Below the pieces are notes generated by a model that made no database searches, was not told the DNA's origin, and saw only the letters and a program-made list of their open reading frames with translations. A stretch of 64,000 bases of DNA from Heliocidaris tuberculata (Eukaryota > Echinodermata > Echinoidea > Camarodonta > Echinometridae), in contig CM046841.1 of assembly GCA_025618425.1 (NCBI GenBank), forward strand, positions 5,147,239 through 5,211,238, given 5' to 3'. The position numbers were made by a program, and so were the translations under genes. Within the stretch, counting starts at the first letter, position 1. Each line of letters opens with the position of its first letter. Positions 1 through 11,622 of the stretch are shown here, in pieces.

Positions 1-414
1 TCCTTCGCCACCCCATAGTATTTCAGAATACGCCAGTCAGCAGTATTCTGAAAAACTATTTCCAGGTTGACAAAAATTGTTAATCTTAATCCTGCCCCTA
101 ACTCCCTTCCCCATACTTCCCCTATTAAAGTCTGCGACACAAACTCTATTTTGACTTGGACCGTTTTGTCAATTTCTTACTGGAGTTCTAAATCTTCGGC
201 TCATAATTTTCTTCAAGTTAAAATCAATGTGGGCGAAAATATAATTCCTTTTCATTTCCCTGACAATTCGAGATAATTTGCATCTGCCATCACAAAATTG
301 TTTTCCTAACTCCCTCCCCTTTCCCCTCGAGAACCTTGGGAAGTCATGTGGTGCATTCCCAATGTCATATGTACCTAGTTAAAAATATAAGTTGGATATT
401 ATTTCCCCCTTCCC

Positions 415-445
<31 letters not shown>

Positions 446-550
446 GACACCCGCCACAAATACGATCTGGGGAATTTTGTTGCTCCTAGACCCCCCCCCC
501 CCAACACACACAGACACCAAATGCCCCTCGGGTTTAGCGCCCTTGGAGGG
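1..550. other. Gene-free region with TG microsatellite
   Basis: I see no convincing coding region here. There is a (TG)n microsatellite at about 416-446 and a poly-C tract near 490. The open frames over these tracts are low-complexity translations. A 'gtattctgaaaa' motif near position 40 resembles a motif repeated at 17.2-17.4 kb. Confidence 0.5.
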
Positions 551-554
551 TAGG

Positions 555-1440
555 CAGAGGCGGCGCTCTCGTAGAAGCAGGGGGGGGGGACCATTTTTGA
601 AGTACCCAAAACGTGCCCTTTTCTCCTTTTGATAAATGCCCCTAATTCTGTCTAATTTGTGCCCTTTTCTCATTTCATAAGAGCATTTATGCTTCTGGTA
701 GGTGCCCATTTTCCCTTCTAATAAGTGCCCTTTTCCCCCTTCTGATAATTACCCCTTTCCCTACGTAATATGTGCCCTCTTCCTCATAAGTGCCTCTTTT
801 CACCTCTTTTAATTGCCCCTTCCCACCTCTGATAAGCACCCTTTCCTCTTCTGATAAATGCCCCTTTTTATACCAATATTTCCCACTGTTTCTTACAAAA
901 AGAGCCATATTTATATAGCTTCAAATAATCGGTGCGGCTTAACAGGTACCCATTACTAAACTACAATGTAAAGCAGTGGGGCTGGAGGCAAGAGGGGCAT
1001 GCCATGCCCCCCCCCCCCCGGCAAAGTATTTGTCATTCCGCTCTCTCGAATATGCCATAGTACTACCAAGTAAGGATAATATTTTCCGAAAATTTCCCCG
1101 AAACTCTTATAATACATAATGAAATCAAGCATTTATCATACTAAAAAGTAACTAAATTATGTTGATATCGATGAAATCCTAAAGAAAAACGACAGGGTTA
1201 AAGCACGAATTAAAATATCTTTCGACATTCCCCAAATTAAGTTTCTCTTGTCATTTTCATTATATCGCCGTAAAAAAAAAAAATGCACAAACATAGGACT
1301 TCAACGTTAGAAAAAAGTCTGAAAACTTTTGCTCCTCGCTTCGCTCGCACATGGATCATTAGACTATCACACATTACTGTCAGTTAGGGAAGCTGAAACA
1401 TTTCCAGAACCACAATAAAAAAGAAGAAGATGATGCTTGA
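555..1440 (+). repeat. Copy 1 of the CAGRGGCGGCG / GATAAG-minisatellite element (ends unresolved)
   Basis: The stretch opens with CAGAGGCGGCGCTCTCG, close to the terminus of the well-delimited copy at 3148-4364. It continues into a degenerate minisatellite at about 600-870 built on 'tctgataagtgcccctttt', then a 'gtggggctggaggcaagaggggcat' block and a 'cgcttcgctcgcacatg' block. All of these recur, inverted, in the 3148-4364 copy. The right end and the target duplication are not visible, so limits are approximate. No coding sequence. Confidence 0.55.
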
Positions 1441-1925
1441 TATGTATTAATCATGTTCGGGGAGGGGGCAGGACTTCTATGTAGAATTTTCACTTCTAAT
1501 TTTGACTAAATTATATTCACCGGCTTACATGCACAAGCTTAAAAGTAAACCGACTTTAATTTGTCAAGAACTTCAAGACCCACCCCCTTCCCACTCGCGA
1601 ATTTTTCACACCCGTAAATAAAAGAACAGCTCACTATGATCAAATCCTGGCGTATGGCCATATTTTCTCGTGGGAGGGGCTGATGCCTTTCAACCGAGTA
1701 TCATGTTTGCATGTAATCTAAAAATGAAAATAAATGAATAAATTGCGAGCCAGCGAATTCGCATACTTTTCGTAATGATTTTTTTTTTCTTTTCACCCTC
1801 TTTCACCTTCTCTTTTTTCTCTGTTATGTGAGTGAAAGGGAAGGGGAGGGTTATTCGCGTGTATTGCGAGTATTGCGGCGGGGACCCTTGGACAGGGCCC
1901 TTTAAACAAAAAACGTCCTTGAACA

Positions 1926-2060
1926 TGTGTGACCCGGCACCACAAAACCACCAACCCCCCCCCCCCCCGAAAAAACAAACAAACAAACAAAAACATCAAC
2001 AACAACAAAAAAAACAAACAAACAAACAAACAAACACACAAACAAACAAACAAATCTGAT
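1926..2060. repeat. TGTGACCCGGCACC repeat end plus (CAAA)n microsatellite
   Basis: A 'tgtgacccggcaccacaaaa' motif is followed by poly-C and a (CAAA)n tract. The same motif recurs at 16,567 and, as the inverted ends of a delimited element, at 20,271 and 20,946. It therefore looks like a terminal fragment of that transposon family. Open frames across it are not genes. Confidence 0.5.
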
Positions 2061-2190
2061 TTTATTCTATTTGGATAGAACAAAGTCTCAGCTTTAAACT
2101 TGAAACTTTATAACCCTTTTGATTTAGCGAACGAAAAGAGCTTGTAAGGTTTGCTGGTATCACTTAGGGAGGAAATGAGCTCTAAAGTTG

Positions 2191-2280
2191 AGGCCTATAT
2201 TTGATTTGATCGATTTACATACATACATACAGCGCCTTTCTATATAAACATGCTCAAGGCGCTTTACAATAAGAAAAAAT
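2191..2280 (-). repeat. Probable LINE 3' tail remnant
   Basis: Read on the minus strand this gives 'ttgtaaagcgccttgagcat', then 'aggcgctgtatgtatg', then (GATTT/AAATC)-type repeats. Such GCGC-stem 3' tails ending in a short tandem repeat are typical of CR1/L2-type non-LTR retrotransposons. No coding part is attached. Confidence 0.4.
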
Positions 2281-3004
2281 GAAACAAAGTAATTATTTTG
2301 CTCTCCAAGTGCACACAACCAAATCCAATCATAGAGAAAACAAATAAGTCTTAAGATTTCTTTTGAAAGATTCAGCTGAAGGGCAGGAACGAATGTTTAA
2401 GGGTAGACTATTCTTATTTTATTTACCAATTATAAAAACATATATATAATAACATACATGATAACATGAGAAAATAATATTGGAAGGATCGCCCTGCTCA
2501 GCCGTGCCATTGCAGCTCAGCTGTTCTACAGAGGGGCCATTCAAGCGTGAGGAGCAAGAAAACAAGAAAGAAAATCAATAGAGAGTGAATCAAAAGGCCA
2601 TAGCAACCGCCATGAAATGAATTGTCGGATTGGGTTGATATTTTGTAGGAGTGTTAAATATAGGTTATTCATTGTATTACCAAGAGTTTCAAATTGTGAA
2701 CTTTAGTCATTCGGAAGTTGTTATGATGCACATGACTCGGAGTGTTCTAAGAACACTCTCCATTCTGGAGAGATTAAGCGCACCTCGGCCGGTGACCTGA
2801 CACCTGCACTAGACAATGCCTATTCACTCCGTTGGGATGTCTTTCTTTGTTCCCTGTTACATAATACTGGTTTGTTACCTGTATCGTCCTTCTATTATCA
2901 TACACTGAACTTGCAATTTATCCTATAATTAACTTGAACAGGACCTACTCTTTTCTTGTTCACATTGATTAACCCATGCAATTTGTTTTACATAGAACTT
3001 ACAT

Positions 3005-3139
3005 ATAGTCTGGGAACCTTCCCGAAATAGTCACCCCATTTTACATAAATTATGAGATTTTACCCTTACAGTTACTTAGACTATCCATGTTATTCACAAA
3101 AAGCTTGTCAGCTTGAACCGGGTTTGGCCTGGGCTATTT
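3005..3139 (+). repeat. Interspersed repeat 'GGGAACC...ATAGTCACCCCATTTTA', copy 1
   Basis: 'Tctgggaacc', 'aaatagtcaccccatttta', 'gttacttaga' and 'aaaaagcttgtcagc' recur in the same order at 56,872-57,026 and 62,252-62,409, and inverted at about 8535-8708. This is a dispersed non-coding repeat. Here it is cut by the element inserted at 3148. Confidence 0.6.
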
Positions 3140-3147
3140 CTCTACGT

Positions 3148-4364
3148 CAGGGGCAGCGGAGCGTCTTTCAAAGTGGGGGGGGGGGGCACCAGCCAAATAG
3201 GGCACTTTTTGGGAAAAGGGGGCACCTACAAGGGGTGAACATAAAATGAAAAAAGGGACCATTTTTGTGACATTGGTATTACCCTACAGCCCAGTTAACA
3301 TGATTAATACATTATCAAGCATCATCTTCTTCCTTTTTATTGTGGTTCTGGACACTGCTTCAGCTTCCCCAATAAATTAGCAGTTGTGTGTGGTGGTCTA
3401 ATGACTCATGTGCGAGCGAGCAAAGCGAGCGAGCAAAAATTTTCAGACCTTTTTCTAATGCTGAATTCCTTTGGTTGAGAATCATTTATAGCGATATAAT
3501 GAAATTGACAACAGCAAATTAATTGGGGGAATGTCGAATTATCTTTTAATTCATACATTATCGCTTTTCTTTAGGATTACATCTATATCAACATACTTTA
3601 TGCGATCTGCTTGCTTTCATAAGAGCTAGCGAGCGTAGCGAGGGAGTTTTGGGGAGATTTTCAGAAAATATTGCCCTTAATTGGTGTAAATTATGGGCAT
3701 ATTCGAGCGAGCGGAATAAGAATTCCTTTACTGGGGGGGGGGGTAGGCATTATGCCCCTCTTGCCTCCAGCCCCACTGCCTTACATTGTAGTAATATGTG
3801 TACCTGCTACTACATAAAGCCGCATCGATACTTTGAAGTTAGATATGGCTTTTTTTGTAAGAAACAACTGGAAACATACGTAAAAGGGGGGCATTTATCC
3901 GAAGAGGAAAGGGCGCTTATCAGAGATGGAATGGGGCACTTAAAGAAGTGAAAAGGGGCACTCATGAGAAGAGGAAAATGGCACATATTAGATAGGAAAA
4001 GGGGAGCTTATGAGATGTAAAAATGGCATTTATCAGAAGGGGAAAGTTGGCACTATTTAGAAGGGAAAAGGGGCACCTATCAGAAGTAAAAATTTACTTA
4101 TCATCAGAAGAAAAGGGCACTTATTAGAGAGATAAGGAGCCAATTATCAGATTTTGAAAAGGGGCACTTATCAGGAGGGGAAAAACACTTATTAGAAGGG
4201 GAAGGGGCACTTATTAGAAAGGAAAAGGGGCACTTTTAGTAGTAAAAAGGGCACTTATCAGAGAGGAAGGAGGGCATTTTTTCAGATGTAAAAAGGGCAC
4301 TTTTGGGGTACTTGAAAAAGTGGGAGGGCACTGTGCCCCCTGGCCCCCGGGTGCGCCGCCCTTG
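3148..4364. mobile_element. hAT-like non-autonomous transposon, 1,217 bp, 8-bp TSD
   Basis: The 8-bp direct duplication CTCTACGT lies at 3140-3147 and 4365-4372. The element begins CAGGGGCAGCGGAGC and ends GCGCCGCCCTTG, so the ends are short imperfect inverted repeats (CARGGGCRGCG). Eight-base duplications are characteristic of the hAT superfamily (also P elements). There is no transposase ORF. About 3880-4310 is a degenerate minisatellite of 'aaggggcacttatcagaagg' units, and 3400-3440 and 3625-3645 carry GAGCGAGCG-type tracts. Relatives lie near 0.6-1.4, 42.5-43.1, 52.7-53.2, 58.1-58.6 and 63.5-64.0 kb. Confidence 0.8.
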
Positions 4365-4372
4365 CTCTACGT

Positions 4373-7300
4373 TGACTAATTTTCCGACTACTGACAAATG
4401 AACGGGCTGCATTCTCTCCGTTTTATATGTTATCATTCCCTGCTTCAGTAGGCTATTCAGGAATGGATAAACAACTGAAAAGGATTGGCTGATGTATGTA
4501 AATAATTAGCCACGGCGCAATCTTTACAGCCCGCCCCCCCCCCCCCTTCGAGCTTCTAAATCACTTTGAAATTTTATTGCCATGACAACAAGAATGTCTA
4601 CAATATAATCCGAAATATTCATCAGTGCACATCCCTATCACAATATAACAAGAAAACAATCTTTTGCATACTTACTAATATTATTAATAATGTAATTATA
4701 TTATTAGTAGTAGTATCATCGACCTCATCATCATCACCATAATGACAATTACCATCATGTGGGGGGGGGGGGGGGAGACATGTAACCCTGTCCCTCTGGA
4801 TTTGCAATTATGAACTGAAGCAAGGCAATCAGAAATTACGATTTCCTTCGAATTTCGAACCTTTTACCTACTATTTCATGCACTTTATACTTGTGGGCGC
4901 ATATATTACTGCACAAAATTCTGATGGAGATTGGGATCTCAATTAGGAAGAGGTCATTGACAGAAAAAGGTGATGGGCAGAAATAATTGAAGTCAATAAG
5001 AGCAATTTATTTGAAAGGCACGCAATACTTTTAACCTCGTAATAATGATCCAGACTCTCTCGGATATTTGTTTTAACCATGAAAGAAGAAATAAATAATA
5101 TTTATGAGTAAACAATAATACTCTTCATGAGGAAAACATGTTTAAAACGGTATTCAAATCGATGTTCCTCTTGAATTCCCTCGTTAAACGATAAAGCCCA
5201 CATACTGATTTTAGCCTACCATGAAAATATATATTGAAAATATTTTTAAAAGACAGAGAATTTCGATACTGATAGACTCACTGCTCTTAGTAAATGCTAT
5301 AGTTTTAGAGTCCCCAGTAAAATAGAACGAAACAATTAGATTGTTATTTACAAGTGTTTTAATCGAAGTATATAAATACAGGAATAGATGGATACGTATT
5401 GAGAAAATTTAATACAACGGATCATCATGAATGTGTCCCGCAGACTTGACCTGTCATGATAGTGGTTTGCCGCGTAGAGAAAAACACGTAGAAGTACACA
5501 ATAATGTAGCCGTAGAGGGGGCTATAGCATTTTAACGAGTCTGCAGAGAAGACCAAAAATAAATCGCGGCTTTTCAGCACTAGGAGACGGGATCGCTTTT
5601 GTCAGACACAGAGTCTTCGTTCCCCAGGGGGTAAAATCCCGGAAGCGAGAAACGCTGTCGCTGATTGGCCGCTTGCGTTCTTTTGTTGCTTATGCACCAC
5701 TACATTTCGCTAAGCTACCTTATGCAACATTCATTGCCTATATAATAATGCACAAACACTGGTGTGCTCTCAATGTAAGGAAAATTTGGACTATATAATC
5801 AGAATGTGAATATTCCAAGCCGTAAATGTGTAATCATTTTATGACAGTAATTCCTAATTATGTGAAATATAGATACATAATTATGCAAATTATTCAGCTG
5901 TATGCGTATCCATTATTTTGGCATTTTAACTGAAAATTCTATATCAAACTGCATGAATAGTGATATCTTAATTCAACTTTAGGTGCTTAATTAAAATACA
6001 TGTATGAATGTTGTGAAGCTTGGAAGTGGCAATTAACCACTTTAATGAGGCTTAATCATGCAAATGCAAACCTCACTGATAATACTAAAGTGCAACGAAC
6101 AGGTATCATATCAATCAAAAGTAAGTATTTAGTTCTAATTCGGACTGGATCAAGTGAATTCGAATATTTCTTATCAAAAAATGTATATATCAATTTTATG
6201 ATATTGGTGCATAATTATCTAAATTAGGCATCAATATGCAAATCATTGTATTTGGCAGAACTGGAAACACTACGGTACTGTCAAATCACAGAAAATGCAA
6301 TATGCAAGAGTGATTTTTGGTGCAAAATACAATGTATATAACCCTGAATGCTGCCATGTAGGAAATTTCCAAACCATCACATAATATACATATTAGTTAA
6401 CTCCAGTTATGCAAATTTTCATGCAAAATCCACTCTGTAATGGATAAAACTCAGTGCTTTAGCAGTTGAAGATTAGGAGGTCTTTAAAGAAGTATTTGGA
6501 ATTGCATATTCCATATATGCATATTTCCAAGACATAAAATGTATAAATTATAATGTTCAGTCCCTATATCATGGAAATTCATGCACATCTAACAAAATCT
6601 ATCTCAAGTAATTTAAAGTGCTGAATCTCAAAATATCTGCTGTGAGCAGTGTTCATGTGATTGTCGTCAACATGCATTATGTTCCATGACAGAAAAATAA
6701 TATCTCATAATTCTAGGAAATTTTTGAGGAGTTTAGTGTAAATGTCCACAGTCCACAATAACTTGTTAACAGTTTTCAGTGTTTTACCTTAATTGGCATG
6801 TATGATTGCCAAAGAATTGAACTCATTCACTTCTCTGTCACTTCTGAGTAACACCACGTTGTGGGATATTTATGTTTTTATTTCCTTTCATCTCGTGTGA
6901 ATATCAGAGGCGTTAACTCTCACTTTTTCTTCACTGATTGAATTAATGTGCAGTAGATTTTCCTATTCATGAGCGGTAAGGCACAAGAATTCGTTGCTAC
7001 GAATCTTCCTTCGACTGGACACAATGCAAACTACCTCATCCTTTACGATATTGCATGCAGTTACTACGTGTGTTCACAACAGGTAGCAGACTACTTTATC
7101 CGTAGCAGACTACACTATATACAGTGTCTTTGATATTGGCCCCCTAAAAACAGCTGATGACAAACAATTTTTCACAATTCCCATCATAACAGGTTCAGTC
7201 CTTACTCTCCCTTCCTCTATTTTATAATAAACTTAAGCTTCCCAAAAAATCAAATGATAAAAAACATAGGTTTTGTCATGTAGCTGGCACTGGCCATGCC

Positions 7301-7640
7301 ATGCTGTTCTACAGCCAGGTCAATGTAAGTGAAAGAGCCTGGCACTTCCCTATACACCATACACACAATACACACAAACACATAGCACACAAACTCTCAT
7401 AGACACACACACGTACATACCATGTGGTGGGAATATTGTGCTGAACTCTGTGGCTGAAATCCATGAGGTCAAGTAGATTGGGAGGTCAGTTTTTGCTACA
7501 AAATAATCATTTTTTTGAACAAACTTTCACTTTTTGCAAATGGCAACATATGCCATTGGTGTTTTTGTATTTTTAATAACATTTACAAGATGAAATTAGG
7601 TGGGGCGAAATCGTGGACCAGGAAAAGTGAGAATTTCAGT
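4373..7640. other. Gene-free AT-rich region
   Basis: No coding exon is recognisable on either strand. Poly-C/G tracts occur near 4532 and 4760. A moderately GC-rich stretch at about 5450-5700 contains 'ctgattggccg', which resembles a CCAAT-type promoter motif, but nothing else supports a promoter. The remainder is AT-rich unique-looking DNA. Confidence 0.4.
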
Positions 7641-7644
7641 GGTC

Positions 7645-8490
7645 ATCCAATGGTCTATATGTATAGTTTGGTGATGATGATATCATCCTCGATAAATATT
7701 GGGGGGGGGGAGGGGGTGTTGTATTCCCTTTTTCCCCACAATATTCGATTCCGGTGACTATATTTTCATTTCAATTTTGAAATGAGTGTGGCAAATAGTA
7801 ACACGAGTGTGGCAAAATTGCACTATAAAGGAAAGTTACCGACTGAACCCTCTAAATCGAGAATAATTACGTGTACTTTTAATCAAAATAATTTTTCTAC
7901 ATTATGGCTTTGAAAAAATCTCAAAATATATTGGGGGATGGTAACACAGGCCACCCCCCCCCCCCCCACTTCAGTTTAAAACATAATTATACCTCCATAT
8001 CCCTCCCAGATCAACACCCATGTTGTATAATTTGAAGTAGATGGTTTTCACTTTCTAGTAGTGTAAAAATATATCGGGAAAAATCAGAAGGAAAGACAGA
8101 ATTTTAAATGAACAAATTCATATAAATCTACAATATCGTACATAGATAATATCTATATTGAAATAAAGAATACGTAAATTTGAATAATATTAATAAATAT
8201 ATATACAACCGCATGTGGTGTATTTGGGAGACACTTTTTGTTTTATTTATTTGTCCTCGTGTCGGAATAAACCTAATTGTCGTGTGTCTCCCCAATACAT
8301 GATCCAGTGAAATAATATATCAAATTATATTTATCTACAACATATAATAGAAACGTATATTTTCCACCATTTTTTTTTTTTTTTTTTTTGGGGGGGGGGG
8401 GGTGAAACTTGGGGGGATGTTTGTACACAACATCCCCCACCAGAAAAGTGGGGGATGCATACCCCATACCCCCCCCCCCCCGCTATCTAC
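7645..8490. repeat. Segmental duplicate X1 (paralogue at 43,110-43,820)
   Basis: Long collinear similarity to 43,110-43,820, for example 'aaagttaccgactgaacc', 'ttgggggat.gtaacacagg', 'ctccatatccctcccagatc' and 'cgctatctacgcccctg'. It contains long poly-C, poly-A and poly-G runs. Together with similarity of 11.41-13.47 kb to 45.76-46.79 kb this shows a duplicated block flanking the plexin exon. Confidence 0.8.
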
Positions 8491-8534
8491 GCCCCTGCAT
8501 ACAGCTTCTGACAAAGTTTGGTGCATATGTTAGA

Positions 8535-8708
8535 TGGGTTGAAATCGACCGGACTTTGGGGCCCCTTTCGGGGGTCCTGGGGGCCAAACCCAGCGTCCTT
8601 GTTCGAGCTGACAAGATTTTTGTGAATGACATGGATGTTCTAAGTAACTTTAAGGAGTCAAATATCATATGTAAAATGGGGTGACTGTTTCGGGACAGGC
8701 TCCTGGCC
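8535..8708 (-). repeat. Interspersed repeat 'GGGAGCCTGTCCC...AGTCACCCCATTTTA', inverted copy
   Basis: Reading the minus strand, 'ggccaggagcctgtcccgaa' and 'acagtcaccccattttac' match the repeat at 3005, 56,872 and 62,252. It lies just downstream of the plexin exon donor, inside its next intron. Confidence 0.55.
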
Positions 8709-8725
8709 TAATGGTACTGACTTAC

Positions 8726-9733
8726 TGAATTACACGTGCTGTCACGAAGGTATTGGTTTGCTGCTCCATTGCTAGTATTTCCCTGAATACATCCCAAGAC
8801 AGCACCTTCACAACTAAGTTGGATGTCGCTCATCTTATAGACACAAAGGGCAGATGAACTCTCACTTGTAAATACTGTATATAGTATGGCATCAGTACTG
8901 TTGATATTCAGTGAGTCGGCTAGCTTGGATCCCGCTTGTCCGATATGAGCAGATGGGATCATATTGTACGTGTTGCTTGGTCCACACCGTAGTTGTATCT
9001 CTGTGTAAGTGTTGAGAAATTCATCTAATGAATTACGACATAGTCGTCCCAAGCTCGCACGGCCTTCTCTTGAAATAATATAGTACAGAAATTCATTGTA
9101 GCCAATCAGATGTTTAAATGAGTTCTCAGGAGCGTTATTAATTTGTGTTATGCTTTGCATCTTATCTAAATCGCTGATTTTGTGCTTGGAGATGTAGTTC
9201 AGTTCACCACTGACCCCTGTGAATAAGTACAAGGTCCCATCTTGAGTACCATTATTTTTAAAGTCAGCACCCAAAGCAATAGCTCCAACAGTAGGTACAT
9301 CTTTTGTCGTGACAACTTTCTGGTTAATTCCCATTTCAGGATTCATATGTCTTACTACATCATGTGATATATTAATCAAGCTTCTTGTCTCACAGTAACC
9401 ATCACAGCTACCACAGGTGATGAGCTTATCCTCAGGTGATGTAGCTACAAGAAGAAGTTTATTGTTGTTTATATTTCTATTTGGAGAAAGGCATGGTCCA
9501 GTATTCACTGTGTATTTGAGTGTCAGGTCAGAGTTGAGTTGATAAAGTCTCTCTCGTGCTCCAATATAGACATCTCCAGTGACGTTGTTGATAGTGATGT
9601 GTTTGAATGGTAGGGTGGGGTCAGGACTGGTAAAAGATGATACCAGGTAGGAGGAGACAGGAGCTGAGTGGATGGTCTGAATCTGGTATAATATGAGGAA
9701 GAGCAGCAACGTTTTTATATGTTTCTGTGCCAT
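8726..9733 (-). CDS. Plexin-like receptor, first coding exon (signal peptide and N-terminal Sema domain)
   Basis: Plexins are transmembrane semaphorin receptors that steer axon guidance and cell migration. This exon encodes 336 residues in phase 0. I chose the Met at 9733 because MAQKHIKTLLLFLILYQIQ followed by HS-AP is a typical secretory signal peptide; an in-frame Met lies 14 codons upstream at 9775. Sema hallmarks follow: VTGDVYIGARERLYQLNS, VNTGPC, NKLLLV, LITCGSCDGYCETRSL, a GALYLFTG-type strand and a late CVYKMSDIQ segment ending in GCIQG. Several N-glycosylation sites (NVT, NIS, NGT, NST, NTS) fit an extracellular protein. The exon ends at 8726 with GTAAGT (8725-8720) and is preceded by a pyrimidine-rich acceptor ending AG at 9779. 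The rest of the receptor (end of Sema, PSI, IPT, membrane and GAP domains) is not in the window. The plexin assignment rests on Sema pattern only; another Sema protein is possible. Confidence 0.8.
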
Positions 9734-9778
9734 GACTAAAGAGATTTCCAGGATCGCAGGCTTCTTCTGATACAAAAT

Positions 9779-11622
9779 CTGTCAAATAAGAACAAAAATT
9801 AAAGGTAGATGTTAAAAATTAATCTCACGAATAGAATGTAAAAGTACTTGATGATATCATGTTTGCTTCACTACAAAAAAAAAATATCAATGGAACCGTC
9901 TGGGTGATAGCTGAATGTAATAACAATGTATTCGGGGTAGGACGAGAGGGTCTTTGGCACTCCAGAGATACATTTCTGTAGTAAGTTCGTTTTTATAATA
10001 CCTTAAGTGTCAAGTTTGAAGTTACCATCGCAAAATCGTGTACCAAGGGATTCAACAGAGGCAATTCGGACGGCCATTTATTTTATTCCTTAGGCATCAT
10101 TTACAAATATAGGTCACCATTTTCCGAATCGTTTTGGTATAAGGGAGCGATTAAGAAGGTTGCCTTGGTGATTCAATTACAAAAATGACCCAAAATGTTA
10201 ATTTTTTAATGAAAATTATTCGTTCTGACGCCGTCTTGCTTTTCAACTACTGTAGTAGAAACACGCATCGTATGCTGATTTTTGCCAAGATACGTTTTAA
10301 ATGATATTACGCACTTGCATGGGCTTCTCCGCAATACAACGACATGTAGGGCCAACCCCTTTATTATTTAGGTTTTTTTGTTCTGTTTTTTTTTTTTTTT
10401 TTATTGGTGTAGGAGACAACTGCAGCATAGTCGAACAAAGCTGGATGAATGCCCCCAAAATATGAATAAATTTTTATGAATAGATATTGATATTTTATGA
10501 CGTATATTCTTTAATTCTAAACAAAATTTACAAGCGTCAGTGGTCATGTAGATTGAAGAGTCCAAGAAGAGAGAGATATAAAGAAAACAGGGCTAGCCTG
10601 TGAGAGAGTGGAGAAATACAGATACACACACAGAGGGAAAATGAGGCATAGAAATAGACAAAGACAGAGAGACAGAGAGGAATAGAAATCGCAGACACTG
10701 GATGACCAAAATTATAAGGTGTAAAAATTACGTATTGAACTTGTGGCGAAGAATCATATTCAGGATCCGGATTTAAACCACAACGTATCCAGTATGAAAG
10801 CGTTATAGACCTATATGCATATACCTTGTACAAATGAGTCTGCATTGTAAATGCATGAAAGGTAAATGCAGTATCTAACTTTATCTTTCAAAATTTTAAG
10901 TTGATCTGGATAGACTTATTAGTATTATTTTAGATTTGAAATTACTTGAGAGATCAAAATCATAAGCAGTTGTGCAATGTATTTGCCAAGATATTGTATT
11001 ACACACATATCATTTTAAAGTGGCATTAAACTGGTAGAACTTGAACAGCGCCATCTTACTGTGATTGCTAAATTTAAGATAATAGTTTGAAATTAAATTG
11101 CATTTTATTTTGAATTTTGACAAACAGCTTGGCAAATTTGGAAATTGCCTGCAGATAATTTCTAAGCTTCAACAAACTAGAATGAGGCATGATGGGAAAA
11201 TGAGAGGCACAACTATCTTTCAAATCCTGTTAAAAGATGGCGCCATAAGGAACTTTAGTTTACTGTCACTTTAAGATTATATAATAAATATCAACAGCTT
11301 GATAGGAATTGTGATATTAAGCACGTCACGGTAATGATATTCCAAGGAAATGTATGTGATGCCTTCGGAATCTTCTGCAAACGTTCAACCCTTTTACCTA
11401 CCAGAAACATGAGCATGAGAGAGCAGAGAGTAGTAATGACGATGATGATGATAATCATATATCTTTAAGATTAAAATTTAACTCTATTCAACTCAGGTCG
11501 TTAACATTTTTGAAATAAAATGAAAAGTTATCTAACTTATAACTGGCAATTCTTACATTTGTCAAGCAAAATGTAATTCACATCATAACAAACATTTATG
11601 TACAATCTCATTCAGTACTCAC
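9779..11622 (-). other. 5' UTR intron of the plexin-like gene
   Basis: The acceptor (pyrimidine tract then TTGACAG) is at 9779, just before the signal-peptide exon. A strong donor, GCTG followed by GTGAGTAC, lies at 11,622, giving a 1,844-bp intron. The donor neighbourhood is conserved in a duplicated block at 45,930-45,936. The intron hosts a TTAA-flanked element at 11,019-11,270. The pairing of these sites is inferred, not shown by transcripts. Confidence 0.45.
11019..11270. mobile_element. TTAA-flanked MITE, 252 bp
   Basis: TTAA occurs at 11,015-11,018 and 11,271-11,274. The element begins AGTGGCATTAAACT and ends AGTTTACTGTCACT, imperfect inverted repeats that extend inward to 'gcgccatctta' and 'aagatggcgcc'. 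A TTAA duplication is typical of piggyBac and Kolobok superfamilies. Non-coding. Confidence 0.7.

Noticed and set aside
5600..5720. CCAAT-containing GC-richer stretch as a promoter
   Set aside because: No TATA, initiator or adjacent coding exon supports it.
9734..9775. Upstream Met (9775) as start of the plexin-like protein
   Set aside because: The 14 extra residues would precede the signal peptide; the Met at 9733 gives a normal secretory N-terminus.
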